From assembly GCA_033032865.1 (NCBI GenBank), contig JAWHQI010000005.1, positions 9,076,001 through 9,140,000 on the forward strand: 64,000 nucleotides of DNA, in the 5' to 3' direction. Below are positions 10,962 to 24,484 of the stretch, in pieces. This DNA is from Dactylorhiza incarnata (Eukaryota; Streptophyta; Magnoliopsida; Asparagales; Orchidaceae). Each line of letters starts with the position of its first letter. Position 1 is the first letter of the stretch. Position numbers and translations under genes: made by a program. Below the pieces are notes generated by a model. The model saw nothing but the letters and a program-made list of their open reading frames with translations, was not told the DNA's origin and did not search any database.

Positions 10962-13869
10962 AATCCCAATAAACAAAGAAACAATTTTGTCCCCGAAATT
11001 TAGGTTATGGCTACGGGAGTCAGAGTTCAGAATATACCCAGAAGATTTAGTAGTTTTAGTGCAGTATGACTCCCAGCTAATATTGGAAATGGTTAGGTCT
11101 AGTTCACATCGCCTCATCCTCAGTTTTCTCCCAAGTGCACTTTCGTTAAATCTTACTATTTTCGTAACCAAGATCTTCTTCCTGGGGGTTCTTCACTAAT
11201 TCCCAATGGATGAAGGTATACGTAGTGGAGGGAAGACATAGATTGAAGTGAATTTACACATTCGCAAGGCGAGTGTGTAACTCAATCGAGCCCTAAAATC
11301 TATAGTACGATGTCTTCGAAAGTATACAATTCTCGATCCGGAGAGTATATCGTCATGTTCACCGTCAATATTTTCAATACCATCCTTACTAACACTTTGG
11401 ATCTAACTCTCCTGTGGTTCACAATCATTGTTCACGTGATATACGTACCCTTATTTGTTAGGTGTTTGCAATTAGAATTTAGGCTTGTCTTCCAAGATCA
11501 TGATATGCTTATGGCTTGGGCAATACTGGTTCTCCTAATTTTTCATAACATCGTCATTCTTTTAATATTCTAAGTCAACGCTTAATCATGCTTCTAAGAT
11601 CCAAAATGCTATTTAGTAAATGCAATTATTTCCATGGTCGTTACTAAACAAAAAGGATACTCCAGTAATAATCAAACCTTGTTCTAGTACTTAAATTCAC
11701 GTGAGTCATCAATTCCAAGGCTCATAAAATTTGTATATTGTAAATCCTCCAAGATTAATTCTTGAAGTGTACCCAATCACATTTGCATCCTAAAACCTCA
11801 TTCCTGATTTTTATCCCGAATCATGTGTAATTAACGGTCAAATCTATAGTCCTCATTTTTGTTAAATGCAAGCCAAGCTCAAATTTTGCACGAGACCTAT
11901 CACCAATGAATCAATTATCATGAATATGTCGTAAATTGGTCTCTAAATCATTCCCAGAGTTTTGTGAGTGATAATTCTACAGATTTCAACTCTTCATAAT
12001 GTCGTGTTTGTTTTTGGCCGAATTCTTATTTCTTTCATAATCATGGGGTCCCCATCTCGTACACCAAGTATCAGTTACCAGGCCAATAGGTATAACAGAA
12101 TTTCCAGAGACTATTCATGATCCAAGACGGTGTTCAGTAAAAATTCATAGTTTTCCCCTAAAGATTCTTCAGAAAATTAATTATAAACCATAGGGGCTAA
12201 TTATTTACTCGTTGTGAAGGAACTACTGCAAATCATCAGGGATCAATTATAATAAAATCACCAGGGCGTTATTGTGCTCTGATCAGGCCTACTGCCCAAA
12301 TCTTATGATCTTTCAAAGTTCATTTGACCAGCAATAATAATCATTCAATGAAAGGAACAAAATTTCATTTGGTCATTAAGAGGTGGGGTATTGTAATTGG
12401 GGGCAATTTGAGTAAGAGCAATTTTGTGGACTATAATGTCTTTAAAATTCCAAACGGAGTTTCCAGGGTGTATTTACACCCTCTGAGATAAATTCCAGAT
12501 TTTTATAATGATCTAGGGGAAGTTGACCGTGGAATTCTCAATTGTGCTTAACGTAACAATAGTTCACAAACCCTAATTTCCTACAGAACTCAATCCTCAA
12601 GGTCGTTGATTCCTTAAGAGATGAACGATCTCTTGATAACATGTGTGTGTTTCAATTCTAAGAGAATTGACCAAGGAGATAATTATTAATCATAAAACTC
12701 TATTGTGTGCAACAACATGTGTAATACCCTAATCTACCTTGGTCTTGTATGTGGGACCCACCAATATGTAGGGGTCTAAATGGCCTCAAATTTGTCCAGG
12801 GACCTTCCTTTTCGAGGCCTACCATCCATAAAGATTTGAGTGGATTGGTCTTCATTATGCCTTAGGTCTACCACAATCGTATGTAATGAAACCATCTCCA
12901 AATCTATATAACTTTATCTCCAAAATTCTAATTTTTGGACCGCATATGTATCGTACTAAATTACATGTACGATGTAAAACTTAGATTATCTGGATAAGTC
13001 AGATGATGGGGGCACACCGATTTGGTTCTAGGGTTCAGTTTATATACCCTGCACCAAAATAGGTGCCCAGGGAGTTATATTGCAGAGACTTTTATGTTTC
13101 TAAAATAACTCAAGTTAATATTATAGCGGCCCAATAAATGAACAAACAAGATTAGCCTCCCGTAAATCTTGTGTTGAGTTTCTTATATCCGACAATTTGG
13201 ACATTTCAAGTGTATACTTAATCCTTATGGATACATAGTCCTCGAGATTTGTGTATATGGTAAGGTTCTCCGTCTCAAAATGCCATTTATCGTAACTTTT
13301 CCAAGGGTCGTGTGCCAATTAAGTAGTCTTCTCAATGTTGGAATTCTCATTCCACATTTGACATCCTTTCCTTGTGATGGTTTTCCGAGGGTGGAAGTGT
13401 GGAGTATTAGCTTCTAAGCATATAAGTTAAGCCTTACGAGTCTCAAACTAATCCGATAGTACAATCACAAGCGCCAAATCACTTAAGATTGTCCTATTTG
13501 TTTGTGTGAGGGGTGTTAATATCACTTAGGAAGTGACGTGGGTATATCGGAGAGTAAGCCCAGAACACTTGGACACGCTTTCAACTCCTTTTAGTCACTT
13601 TGGGGGTATCCTACTACTTGGTCAAAATATACTCGAGGTTGATGTCGGACTATGATACCTTATGAGAGTCTTGCTAAGTCAAATCAATACAGAGTACTAG
13701 TCGGGTTGGCCTAATCTCATCGTTAAGTGGACAAAATTAGGTGATTTCCTGTATGGGCACACCATTGCTTCTGCTGCTAGTTTTTCCTCAAACTAAGCTC
13801 GAGCGGGGCGGCCCAGGGTTTGGGGACTTCTTTTACTTGGATCAAAAGTCGGCGAAGCTGATACAAGTT
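10962..13869 (-). other. LARD internal region, copy 1 (non-coding)
   Basis: Starts next to LTR1 with a PPT-side block (near 10962-11010, including GTCCCCGAAATTTAGG) that matches the same place in the Tekay-like elements, and ends with the PBS next to LTR2. In between I find no Gag, protease, RT, RNase H or integrase motif on either strand. The longest frames, such as 11310-11573 (+), are hydrophobic, AT-rich and unlike any family I know. The last ~145 bp (13725-13869) match the leader of elements A and C. Confidence 0.8.
13855..13867 (-). other. Primer-binding site of LARD (copy 1)
   Basis: The minus strand reads TTGTATCAGC two to three bases inside the LTR end, close to the initiator tRNA-Met PBS (TGGTATCAGAGC). 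The same sequence is at 22091-22103 next to LTR3. Confidence 0.65.
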
Positions 13870-15169
13870 TGTAAGACCCTCTTTTTTGCATTCTTTCTCG
13901 GGTCTTACCGCCCAGAACCGCCGTCTTGCGGTAGCACCATTACTCCATATAGTCGCTGCCACAATACGCCGATCCTGCCGGCTATTCAACATCGTCCAGG
14001 CCAACCATAATTCATAGTAATAGAAGCATTATAAGAGGCAAGTCCACAAATCACATTAAGAATATATAAATTACAAGATCACATTGTCCACGATGAGAAA
14101 GAACTAAACGAATAAGGACTTATGCTTGGTACATGTTCAAATATAGTGCAACAACACTCTCACTCTACATCTATGCGGAAGCTATCAAACTCTGTCTTCA
14201 TGCATCTGTAACTGCTGCTACGACGATGTGTAGTGGTTGTTGTACTTCATCCCGTCTTCCTGTCTTGTCTCCTGAATGGGGTCCTGCTGTTCAGACACAT
14301 CATCCCTAAAATGATGAGGTCCACTGACCGTCAGTCTATAAGACTCGACATATTTCTCACCGCCTCCACCCGCGACTCCTAGGCACCGTACAGGAGGAGG
14401 AAGAGGAGGACATCAAAGGGTAAATCAAAAGCAGGTGACATGTGGCTAGACTAGCATGGTTTATAATTACTGAACATTTAATGATAACAATTCTATGCTA
14501 GCAGAGTGTAGTGTGACAACAATAAGTAAAAGATAATGCAATATAAAGAAGTAGGTATAATAAATAAGAGCACTTATGAATGTAACCTTAACTTATATGC
14601 ACACACAAAAGCACATAAGCTATGGGATCTGGCACTAAGGTAAACTCATCGTATAAAATAGCCCATACTAATTTATATTATGAGGTTTCAGATTTATGCA
14701 AGAATGTTCTGATATGATATGCAATGCAATGCAATGTTGCAACTCAGGCACACGACTCTGTACGTACAGACCTTTAGTTCCCACTTTTCAGAGATAGCTA
14801 TCCTCTCGGGCACCTCCCGTCGTGGTCAAACGGTGGCAGAGGAGCGGGCGTCTCCTCACCTAGGTGGGTAAGTCACACTACCAGACCTAGGCCCTAATGT
14901 ACGATGTGATACCGGTACCTGGTACTCACGAGCTCCTGCGTACTAAACTGAATTGGCCAGGCAGGGTTTAAAGAATCCGTCCCATCGGACGCGCAGTAAA
15001 ACAACCTGGCCCCTAATCAAACCACTAGCACTGCCGAGTCAACAAAATGTTATCGGTGTGATGACTAAGCCAGAACCAAAGACCCACCACATTTTATGCA
15101 CATGCAATTATGATTATCTCGTACCACCGAGCCTTCAACTCGTAATTCTTAAACCAACATTTATAAAAA

Positions 15170-15591
15170 TCGAGTCAACCGCTCGCAGGACTATCTCAGT
15201 CCTTTCTTATAACCCGAGCCTACCGCTCGCAGGACATTCCCAGTCCTTCCTAATAACCTAAGCCTACCGCTCGCAGGACTATCCCAGTCCTTTCGTATAA
15301 CTCGAGCCTACCGCTCGCAGGACTAACCCAGTCCTTCCTTATAACCTGAGCCTACCGCTCGCAGGACTATCGCAGTCCTTCCTTATTTCCTGAGCCTACC
15401 GCTCGTAGGACTAACCTAGTCCTTCCTTATAACCCGAGCCAACCGCTTGCAGGACTATCCCAGTCCTTATTCCTTATAACCCATGCCTACCGCTCGCAGG
15501 ACTATCCCAGTCCTTATTCCTTTTAACCCGAGCCTACCACTCGCAGGACTATCCTAGTCCTTATTCCTTTCCCTCCCAAATTTGGGAGGGA
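15170..15591. repeat. Leader hairpin array in LARD LTR2
   Basis: Nine units of ~45-55 bp, each with two small inverted repeats: CGAGC-ctacc-GCTCG and AGGACT-5nt-AGTCCT. The AGGACT/AGTCCT arms are intact in eight of nine units (the other keeps five pairs), while the 5-nt loop varies (atccc, aaccc, atcgc, atctc, aacct). The array ends in a perfect 22-bp palindrome at 15570-15591 (TCCCTCCCAAA and its complement). It lies 1.3-1.7 kb from the LTR 3' end and is probably transcribed. Confidence 0.85.
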
Positions 15592-16264
15592 GATTATATT
15601 TCCAGTTCTCCTACTTTACTACTCTTGTGTATTATTAGTTGACCTCAGAGGCTTGGGGTGAATCCTGGACTTCTCGTGGATTACCCGGTGAAGGGATCGC
15701 AACGGTACTAGGGAATGCGATAGTGACTGATGCCCAAGTTCCCCTTTCCAGGATATTTACTCTTATTGGTTTCTACCCATTCTTATATCCTCATTTGCTC
15801 TCCAATTGCTCTAAAATCCTAGGGTGGATTATCATTTGACTCGGCAGACCTGTGTCGGTATTCTATTGAACACCAAACCATGTCATACCTAGTGACCGAC
15901 TAATTCCTTGTGTTATCTCTCAATCACAACTTGAACTTCCTGCTAAGTCATTCTTCACCTTCCTTAATAGGTCCTTGTCAAATTTCTTAATTGATAGTTT
16001 TATTAAACACACCCCGTATTCACTTTCGTTGACTGCCTTTGGTGATTAATACTCCAACCTAATTGGGCATATGCAAATCTCTTAGAGTTAATAACTCTAG
16101 GGGTGGTGACCATAAGGGAGGGGTCCGAATCTATGTTTTCAGTTTCTACTGTTCGCAGACCAAGGTGGGATTGAACTAGGATTGACTCTTAAGACGGAAC
16201 CCTGGCGCTATCATGTCCTAATGAGTTCCAAGTTCTTACCATAGGTTCACAATAAGTAACGATC

Positions 16265-17735
16265 TAAAAACTTCAAACCCTAAGTTTCACATTTTTCCAG
16301 GGAATATTTAATCATGATTTCTATTCAAAGTGAATGGGGTGCAAGTAGTGATTTGCACATCAAGTATCAACTAGAGATCTCTATAAATTCTAATAAACTC
16401 AACATAACAAAATAATGGTATAAAAACCTTGAACCCTAAGTTTCACATTTTTCCAGGGATTATTTAACCATAATTTCTATTTAATATGAATGAGGTGCAA
16501 ATAAGAATTTACACAACAAGTATCATCTACAGATCTCTATAAATTCTGATAAATTCACAATAGCATAATATTGGTCTAAAAACCTCAAACCCTACATTTC
16601 ATATTTTCCAGTGATTATTTAACCATAATTTCTATTTAACATGAATGGGGTGCAAATAAGGATTTACACAACAAGTATCATCTACAGATCTCTATAAATT
16701 CTGATAAATTCACAATGGCATAATATTGGTCTAAAAACCTCAAACCCTAAGTTTCACATTTTTTCCAGGGATTATTTAACCATAATTTCTATTTAACATG
16801 GATGGGTGCAAATAAGGATTTACACAACAAGTATCATCTACAGATCTCTATAAATTCTGATAAATTCACAATAGCATAATATTGGTCTAAAAACCTCAAA
16901 CCCAAAGTTTCACATTTTTCTAGGGATTATTTAACCATGATTTCTATTTAGCATGAGCGTGGTGCAAATAAGGACTTACACAACAAGTATCATCTACACA
17001 TCTCTATAAATTCTGATAAATTCACAATTGCATAATATTGGTCTAAAAACCTCAAACCCTAAGTTTCACATTTTCCAGGGATTATTTAACCATGATTTCT
17101 ATTTAACATGAGTGGGGTGCAAATAAGGATTTACACAACAAGTATCATCTACATATTTCTATAAATTCTGATAAATTCACAATGGCATAATATTGGTCTA
17201 AAAACCTCGAACCCTAAGTTTCACATTTTTCCAGGGATTATTTAACCATAATTTCTATTTAACATGAATGGGGTGCAAATAAGGATTTACACAACAAGTA
17301 TTATCTACAGATCTCTATAAATTCTGATAAATTCACAATGGCATAATATTAGTCTAAAAACCTCAAACCCTAAGTTTCACATTTTTTCAGGAATTATTTA
17401 ACCATGAATTCTATTTAACATGAGCGGGGTGCAAATAAGGATTTACACAACAAGTATCATCTACAGATCTCTATAAATTCTGATAAATTCACCATAGCAT
17501 AATATTGGTCTAAAAACCTCAAACCCTAAGTTTCAAATTTTTCTAGGGATTATTTAACCATGATTTCTATTTAACATGGATGTGGTGCAAATAATGATTT
17601 ACACAACAAGTATCATCTACAGATATCTATGAATTCTGATAAACAATGACATAATATTGGTCTAAAAACCTCAAAGCCTACGTTTCACATTTTTCCAGGG
17701 ATTATTTGACCATGATTTCTATTTAATCAAATAAA
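16265..17735. repeat. 156-bp tandem repeat array in LARD LTR2 (10 units)
   Basis: Anchors from 16282 to about 17680 give a mean spacing of ~155 bp. It has the same units, in the same order, as the arrays in LTR1 and LTR3, but one unit fewer than LTR1. Confidence 0.95.
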
Positions 17736-19949
17736 TTATCCATGGAGGACATTTTAAAACTTGTAAAGGAACTAACCTAAATCTTCATCTAGACCACATG
17801 AGATCACTTCTACTGATGTGTCTCATAATAATACTACACTTTCCAGAGATTCAACATTCTATATATATATATAATTTCTCAACAATTACATAAAGTGCAC
17901 ATAAAGGTCATTTCATAACTTGTAAAGGAGCTACCCTAGCTTTTCATCTAAAACACATGAGATTGTTTCTAAGTATACTTAATGTCATAAGAAGGCTATG
18001 CCTAGAAGGTGAGATTTTTCCTAATTGTTTTAACCTCATAAATTTCATTAGTTTACAAGTCTGACAAATTAAATTAATTTGATAAACCTAAGGTATCTTG
18101 CTCCAAAGGCCTCCAAAACTCAAGGGTTTGGATTGTTATGTCACCCCACTTGCATGGCCAAGGTTTTAGTGACATGCAAGGTGATTTTTACCCTCAATCC
18201 CATCTAAAACTTCATTAAACCAAAAATGGCTATTAGCACCCCAATTTCCCTTTTAAGTGTAGACATGCAATGGGAATTTACCATACATGTTGAGATCCAT
18301 TTGGTATCAAATTTTGACCATAGACTAATATTGGCTAAATGGGTATGACACCCAAATTTAAGGTCTGTTGGAGTTATATACATCCAAAAATGTTTCTTAT
18401 TTGATTTTACGTATTTTAGATAAAACCTTAGAAAAATCATCACCTAAAAATCTGATTTTTGGGTGCAAGCTAGATATATGTCACATGCATGCATGGACAA
18501 AATCTCAAGTCCATCTGACTTATATTTTAAAATATATACACAAAATAATTTGTACAGTGTTTTGGTTTCTATTTTGACCAGCCTCACTAAAATGAGTGTT
18601 GTGGGTTCTACATTGATCCAAATGGTCTGATTCAACTTCCAAATGAAAGTAGACATCCAGATCTATAATTCCTATCTCTGGACATATTTCAAAATATGGC
18701 CTCTATGGGCCTCAAATTTTGCTTCCAAAATCGGGTAAATAATGTGACATATTGTATAAAACATGTATTAAATATATACTGGTCTGCGATTAGCGCAGCC
18801 CGCCAGATCTAACGGCCATGGGGTCGTCTTCCCCGATGAGCCAACGGCTCAGATTCGCCGCGATTAGGCGGTTTTGCGGGCGATTTTCCGGCCAACTATG
18901 GTCGTCTCTGGCCAAACGCCCAAGCCACCACCTACACTCGACATAGGGCTTCTGTTTGAAGGTGGTCGTTTGGTCGGAGGAGCCCCGAGGTTGTTTGCAT
19001 TTTTCGGCCAGGAACAATAAAAATCCAAAGTGGTGGATCAACACTTTCTTGGCAATTTTTAATAAGGAAGGATTAGAGAGCTAGCACAGGAGGAGGGGGA
19101 GGAAAGTTGCCTTGATTTGGCTTGAGGTTGAAGGAGCTCGTGTTTGCCTTGGCCGAAAAATTTGTTGAGCTCCCATGGTGATCTACCCTTCTAGTGCCCG
19201 GTTCCTGTAATTCCCATGGGGCTTCTCTTCCTCTCTACTCACTGAAGGTATTGGAGCCTTCAATTTGGGGTGGGGAGCTTTAATACAAGTCTGCCATTGC
19301 ATGGGGTTCGGCCAAGGTGGCACCTCCCATGGCAGCCAATGGAATTGCATGCACAGCTTAAGGAAAAGATTGGGAACTGATGGAGGAGCTCAGAAGGGTG
19401 CTTGGAAAGGGGGATTGAGTGCCATTTGTCACTCAATCCCATTTTCCTCTTCCCATGTCCCCTCTTTGTCTTTTCCCCCAAATAATTCAACCCAATTTTA
19501 TGAATTTCTGAATTCTTAGGGTTCAGAAATTTCATGGGCCCATTTTTTTTTGGGCCTTGACATTGGGCTATACCCAATTGATTTGGACTTTGGGCTAACT
19601 TGACCCAAGGTGAATAATTTAGGGTTTAATGGATTACGGTTGACCCTAGGTCAACCCAACCAATGTGGCCGACCCACATTGGTGCCATTGGGTTTATGGA
19701 CACCAGTTATGGTGAAATGTGACTAGGTTAGGCCAACTTGAGCTCAATTGAGCCATTTGGGCCAAATTGGCTAAGTGGGCCCAATGGTAATTTTGGCCTA
19801 GTTCATGGTCTTGGCTTGGCTCTTTGGGTCATTAGTGACCTATTGAATTCTCTAAACTATTAGGGATGCTAGGGTGGGGTCAATTTGAACTTTAATTATC
19901 TAGTTGGTCCAATAGGGGGTGATTTGACCAAATTACGGTCTATGTTGAC

Positions 19950-22105
19950 GGTCAAATCTATAGTCCTCATTTTTGTTAAATACTCCAAGATTAATTCTTG
20001 AAGTGCACCCACTCACATTAGCATCTTAAAACCTCATTCCTGATTTTTATCCTGAATCATGTGTTATTAACGGTCAAATCTATAGTTCTCATTTTTGTTA
20101 AACGCAAGCCAAGCTCAAATTTTGCACGAGACCTATCACTAATGAATCAATTATAATGAATATGTCATAAATTGGTCTCTAAATCATTCCCAGAGTTTTG
20201 TGAGTGATAATTCTACAGATTTCAACTCTTCATAATGTCGTATTTGTTTTTGGCTGAATTCTTATTTCTTTCATAATCATGGGGTCCCCATCTCGTACAC
20301 CAAGTATCAGTTACCAGGCCAATAGGTATAACAGAATTTCCAGAGACTATTCATGATCCAAGACAGTGTTCAGCAGAAATTCATAGTTTTCCCCTAAAGA
20401 TTCTTCAGAAAATTAATTATTAACCATAGGGGCTAATTATTTACTCGTTGTGAAGGAACTACTGCAAATCATCAGGGATCAATTATAATAAAATCACCAG
20501 GGCGTTATTGTGCTCTGATCGGGCCTACTGCCATAATCTCATGAACTTTCAAATTTCATTTGACCAGCAATAATAATCATTCCATGAAAGGAACAAAATT
20601 TCATTTGGTCATCAAGAGGTGGGGTATTGTAATTGGGGGCAATTTGAGTAAGAGCAATTTTGTGGACTATAATGTCTTTAAAATTCCAAACGGAGTTTCC
20701 AGGGTGTATTTACACCCTCTGAGATAAATTCCAGATTTTTATAATGATCTAGGGGAAGTTGACCGTGGAATTCTCAATTGTTCTTAATGTAACCAGAGTT
20801 CACAAACCCCAATTTCCTACAGAACTCAATCCTCAAGGTCGTTGATTCCTTAAGAGATGAACGATCTCTTGATAACATGTGTGTGTTTCAATTCTAAGAG
20901 AATTGACCAAGGAAATAATTATTATTCATAAAACTCTATTGTGTGCAACAACATGTGTAATACCCAAAGCTACCTTGTTCTTGTATGTGGGGCCACCAAT
21001 ATGTAGGGGTCTAAATGGCCTCAAATTTGTCCAGGGACCTTCCTTTCCGAGGCCTACCATCCATAAAGATTTGAGTGGATTGATCTTCATTAAGCCTTAG
21101 GTCTACCACAATCGTATGTAATGAAACCATCTCCAAATCTATATAACTTTATCTCCAAAATTCTGATTTTTGGACCGCATATGTATCGTACTAAATTACA
21201 TGTACGATGTCAAACTCAGATTATCTGGATAAGTCAGATGATGGGGGCACACCGATTTGGTTCTAGGGTTCACTTTATATACCCTGCACCAAAATAGGTG
21301 CCCAGGGAGTTATATTGCAGAGACTTTTATGTTTCTAAAATAACTCAAGTTAATATTATAGCGGCCCAATAAACGAACAAACAAGATTAGCCTCCCGTAA
21401 ATCTTGTGTTGAGTTTCTTATATCCGACAATTTGGACATTTCAAGTGTGTACTTAATCCTTATGGATATATAGTCCTGGAGATTTGTGTATATGGTAAGG
21501 TTCTCTACCCTCAAAATGCCATTTATCGTAATTTTTCCAAGGGTCGTGTGCCAATTAAGTAGTCTTCTCTAAGTTGGAATTCTCACTCCACATTTGACAT
21601 CCTTTCCTTGTGATGGTTTTTCGAGGGTGGAAGTGTGGAGTATTAGCTTCTAAGCACATAAGTTAAGCCTTATGAGTCTCAAACTAATCCAAAAGTACAA
21701 TCACAAGCAACAAATCACTTAAGATTGTCATATTTGTTTGTGTGAGGGGTGTTAATATCACTTAGGAAGTGACGTGGGTATATCGGAGAGTAAGCCCAGA
21801 ACACTTACACACGCTTTCAACTCCTTTTAGTCACTTTGGGGGTATCCTACTACTTGGTAAAAATATACTCGAGGTTGATGTTGGACTATGATACCTTATG
21901 AGAGTCTTGCTAAGTCAAACCAATACAGTGTACTAGTCGGGTTGGCCTAATCTCATCGTTAAGTGGACAAAATTAGGTGATTTCCTGTATGGGCACACCA
22001 TTGCTTCCGCTGCTAGTTTTTCCTCAAACTAAGCTCGAGCGGGGCGGCCCAGGGTTTGGGGACTTCTTTTACTTGGATCGAAAGTCGGCGAAGCTGATAC
22101 AAGTT
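19950..22105 (-). other. LARD internal region, copy 2 (deleted and partly duplicated)
   Basis: Matches 11743-13869 of copy 1. At its left edge a ~31-bp stretch beginning GGTCAAATCTATAG is present twice (19949-19980 and ~20070-20101), whereas copy 1 has it once. This shows a deletion combined with a local duplication. No coding signature. It ends with the leader block (21960-22105) and the PBS. Confidence 0.75.
22091..22103 (-). other. Primer-binding site of LARD (copy 2)
   Basis: Identical to the site at 13855-13867, directly inside the TGTAAGACCC end of LTR3; tRNA-Met type by similarity. Confidence 0.65.
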
Positions 22106-23399
22106 TGTAAGACCCTCTTTTTTTGCATTCTTTCCCAGGTCTAAATGCCCAGAACCGCCGTCTTGCGGCAGCACCATTACTCCATATGGTCGCCGCCACA
22201 ATACGCCGATCCTGCCGGCTATTCAACATCGTCCAGGCCAACCACAATTCACAGTAATAGAAGCATTAGAAGAGACAAGTCAACAATCACATTAAGAATA
22301 TATAAATTACAAGATTACATTGTCCACGATGAGAAAGAACTAAACGAATAAGGTCTTATGCCCGGTACATGTTCAAATATAGTGCAACAACACTCGCACT
22401 CTACATCTATGCGGAAGCTATCAAACTCTGTCTTCATGCATTTGTAGCTGCTGCTGCGACGACGTGTAGTGGTTGCTCTGCTTCATCTCGTCTTCCTGTC
22501 CTGTCTCTTGAACGGGGTCCTGCTGTTCCGACACATCATCCCTAAAATGATGAGGTCCACTAACCATCAGTCTATAAGACTCGACATATTTCTCACCGCC
22601 TCCACCCGTGACTCCTAGGCACCGTGCAGGAGGAGGAAGAGGAGGACATCAAAGGGTAAATCAAAAGCAGGTGACATGTGGCTAGACTAGCAGAGTTTAT
22701 AATTACTGAACATTTAAAGATAACAATTCTATGCTAGCAGAGTGTAGTGTGACAACAATAAGTAAAAGACAATGCAATATAAAGAAGCAGGTATAATAAA
22801 TAAGAGCAGTTACGAATGTAACCTTAACTTATATGCACACACAAAAGCACATAAGCTATTGGATCTGGCACTAAGGTAAACTCATCGTACAAAATAGCCC
22901 ATACTAATTTATACTATGAGGTTTCAGATTTATGCAAGAATGCTATGATATGCAATGCAATGCAATGTTGCAACTCACGCACACGACTATGTACGTACAG
23001 ACCTTTAGTTCCCACTTTTCGGAGGTAGCTAACCTCTCGGGCACCTCCCGTCGTGGTCAAACAGTGGCAGAGGAGCGGGCGTCTCCTCACCGAGGTGGGT
23101 AAGTCACACTACCAGACCTAGGCCCTAATGTACACTGTGAAACTGATACCTGGTACTCACGAGCTCCTGCGTACTAAACTGAATTGGCCAGGCAGGGTTT
23201 AGGGAATCCGTCCCATCGGACGCGCAGTAAAACAACCTGGCCCCTAATCAAACCACTAGCACTGCCGAGTCAACGAACTGCTGTCGGTGTGACGACTAAG
23301 CCAAAACCGAAGACCCACCACATTTTATGCACATGCAATTATGATTATCTCGTACCACCGATCCTTCAACTCGAAATTCTTAAACCAACATTTATAAAA

Positions 23400-23820
23400 A
23401 TCGAGCCAACCGCTCGCAGGACTATCTTAGTCCTTCCTTATAACCCGAGCCTACCGCTCGCAGGACAAAACCAGTCCTTCCATATAACCCGAGCCTACCA
23501 CTCACAGGACTATCCCAGTCCTTCCTTATAACTCGAGCCTACCTCTCGCAGGACTAACCTAGTCCTTCCTTATAACCTGAGCCTACCGCTCGCAGGACTA
23601 TCGCAGTCCTTCCTTATTTCCCGAGCCAACGCTCGCAGGACTAACCCAGTCCTTCCTTATAACCCGAGCATACCGCTCGGAGGGCTATCCCAGTGTTATT
23701 CCTTATAACCCGAGCCTACCGCTCGCAGGACTATCTCAGTCCTTATTCCTTTTAACCCGAGCCTACCGCTCACAGGACTATCCCAGTACTTATTCCTTTC
23801 CCTCCCAAATTTGGGAGGGA
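23400..23820. repeat. Leader hairpin array in LARD LTR3
   Basis: Same two-hairpin unit as at 15170-15591, nine units. Most AGGACT/AGTCCT stems are intact; the units near 23681 and 23775 carry mismatches. The terminal 22-bp palindrome is preserved at 23799-23820. Confidence 0.85.
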
Positions 23821-24484
23821 GATTATATTTCCAGTTCTCCTACTTTACTGCTCTTGTCTATTATTAGTTGACCTCAGAGGCTTGGGGTGAATCCTGGACT
23901 TCCCGTGGATTACCCGGTGAAGGGCTCGCAACGGTACTAGGGAATGCGATGGTGACTGAAGCCCAAGTTCCCCTTTCCAGGATATTTACTCTTATTGGTT
24001 TCTACCCATTCTTTTATCCCCATTTGCTCTCCAATTGCTCTAAAATCCTAGGGTGGATTATCATTTGACTCGGCAGACCTGTGTCGGTATTCTATTGAAC
24101 ACAGAACCATGTCATACCTAGTGACCGACTAATTCCTTGTGTTATCTCTCAATCACAACTTGAAGTTCCTGCTAAGTCATTCTTCACCTTCCTTAATAGG
24201 TCCTTGTCAAATTTCTGAATTGATAGTTTTACTAAACACACCCGGTCTTCACTTTCGTTGACTGGCTTTGGTGATTAATCCTCCAACCTAATTGGGCATA
24301 TGCAAATCTCTTAGAGTTAATAACTCTAGGGGTGGTGACCATAAGGGAGGGGTCCGAATCTATGTTTTCAGTTTCTACTATTCGCAGACCAAGGTGGGAT
24401 TGAACTAGGATTGACTCTTAAGACGGAACCCTGGCCCTATCATGTCCTAATGAGTTCCAAGTTCTTACCATAGGTTCACAATAA

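Larger units (their letters stand above)
13870..19949 (-). repeat. LARD LTR2, truncated at its U3 end
   Basis: Begins TGTAAGACCC at 13870. It follows LTR1 and LTR3 until about 19949, where it jumps into internal sequence. The last ~275 bp of the LTR, including the terminal dyad and GGATGTTACA, are missing, as are the first ~780 bp of the internal region. It is otherwise colinear: leader hairpins 15170-15591, 156-bp array 16265-17735, U3 to 19949. Confidence 0.8.

Noticed and set aside
11310..11573. 87-codon hydrophobic frame in the LARD internal region, possible membrane protein or env remnant
   Set aside because: AT-rich composition gives Leu/Ile/Phe-rich frames by chance; no family features, and the corresponding part is deleted in copy 2.
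13741..14010. 89-codon frame and its antisense near LARD LTR2 start
   Set aside because: Spans the PBS/LTR border, matches the non-coding leader of the coding elements, and is disrupted in the second LARD copy.
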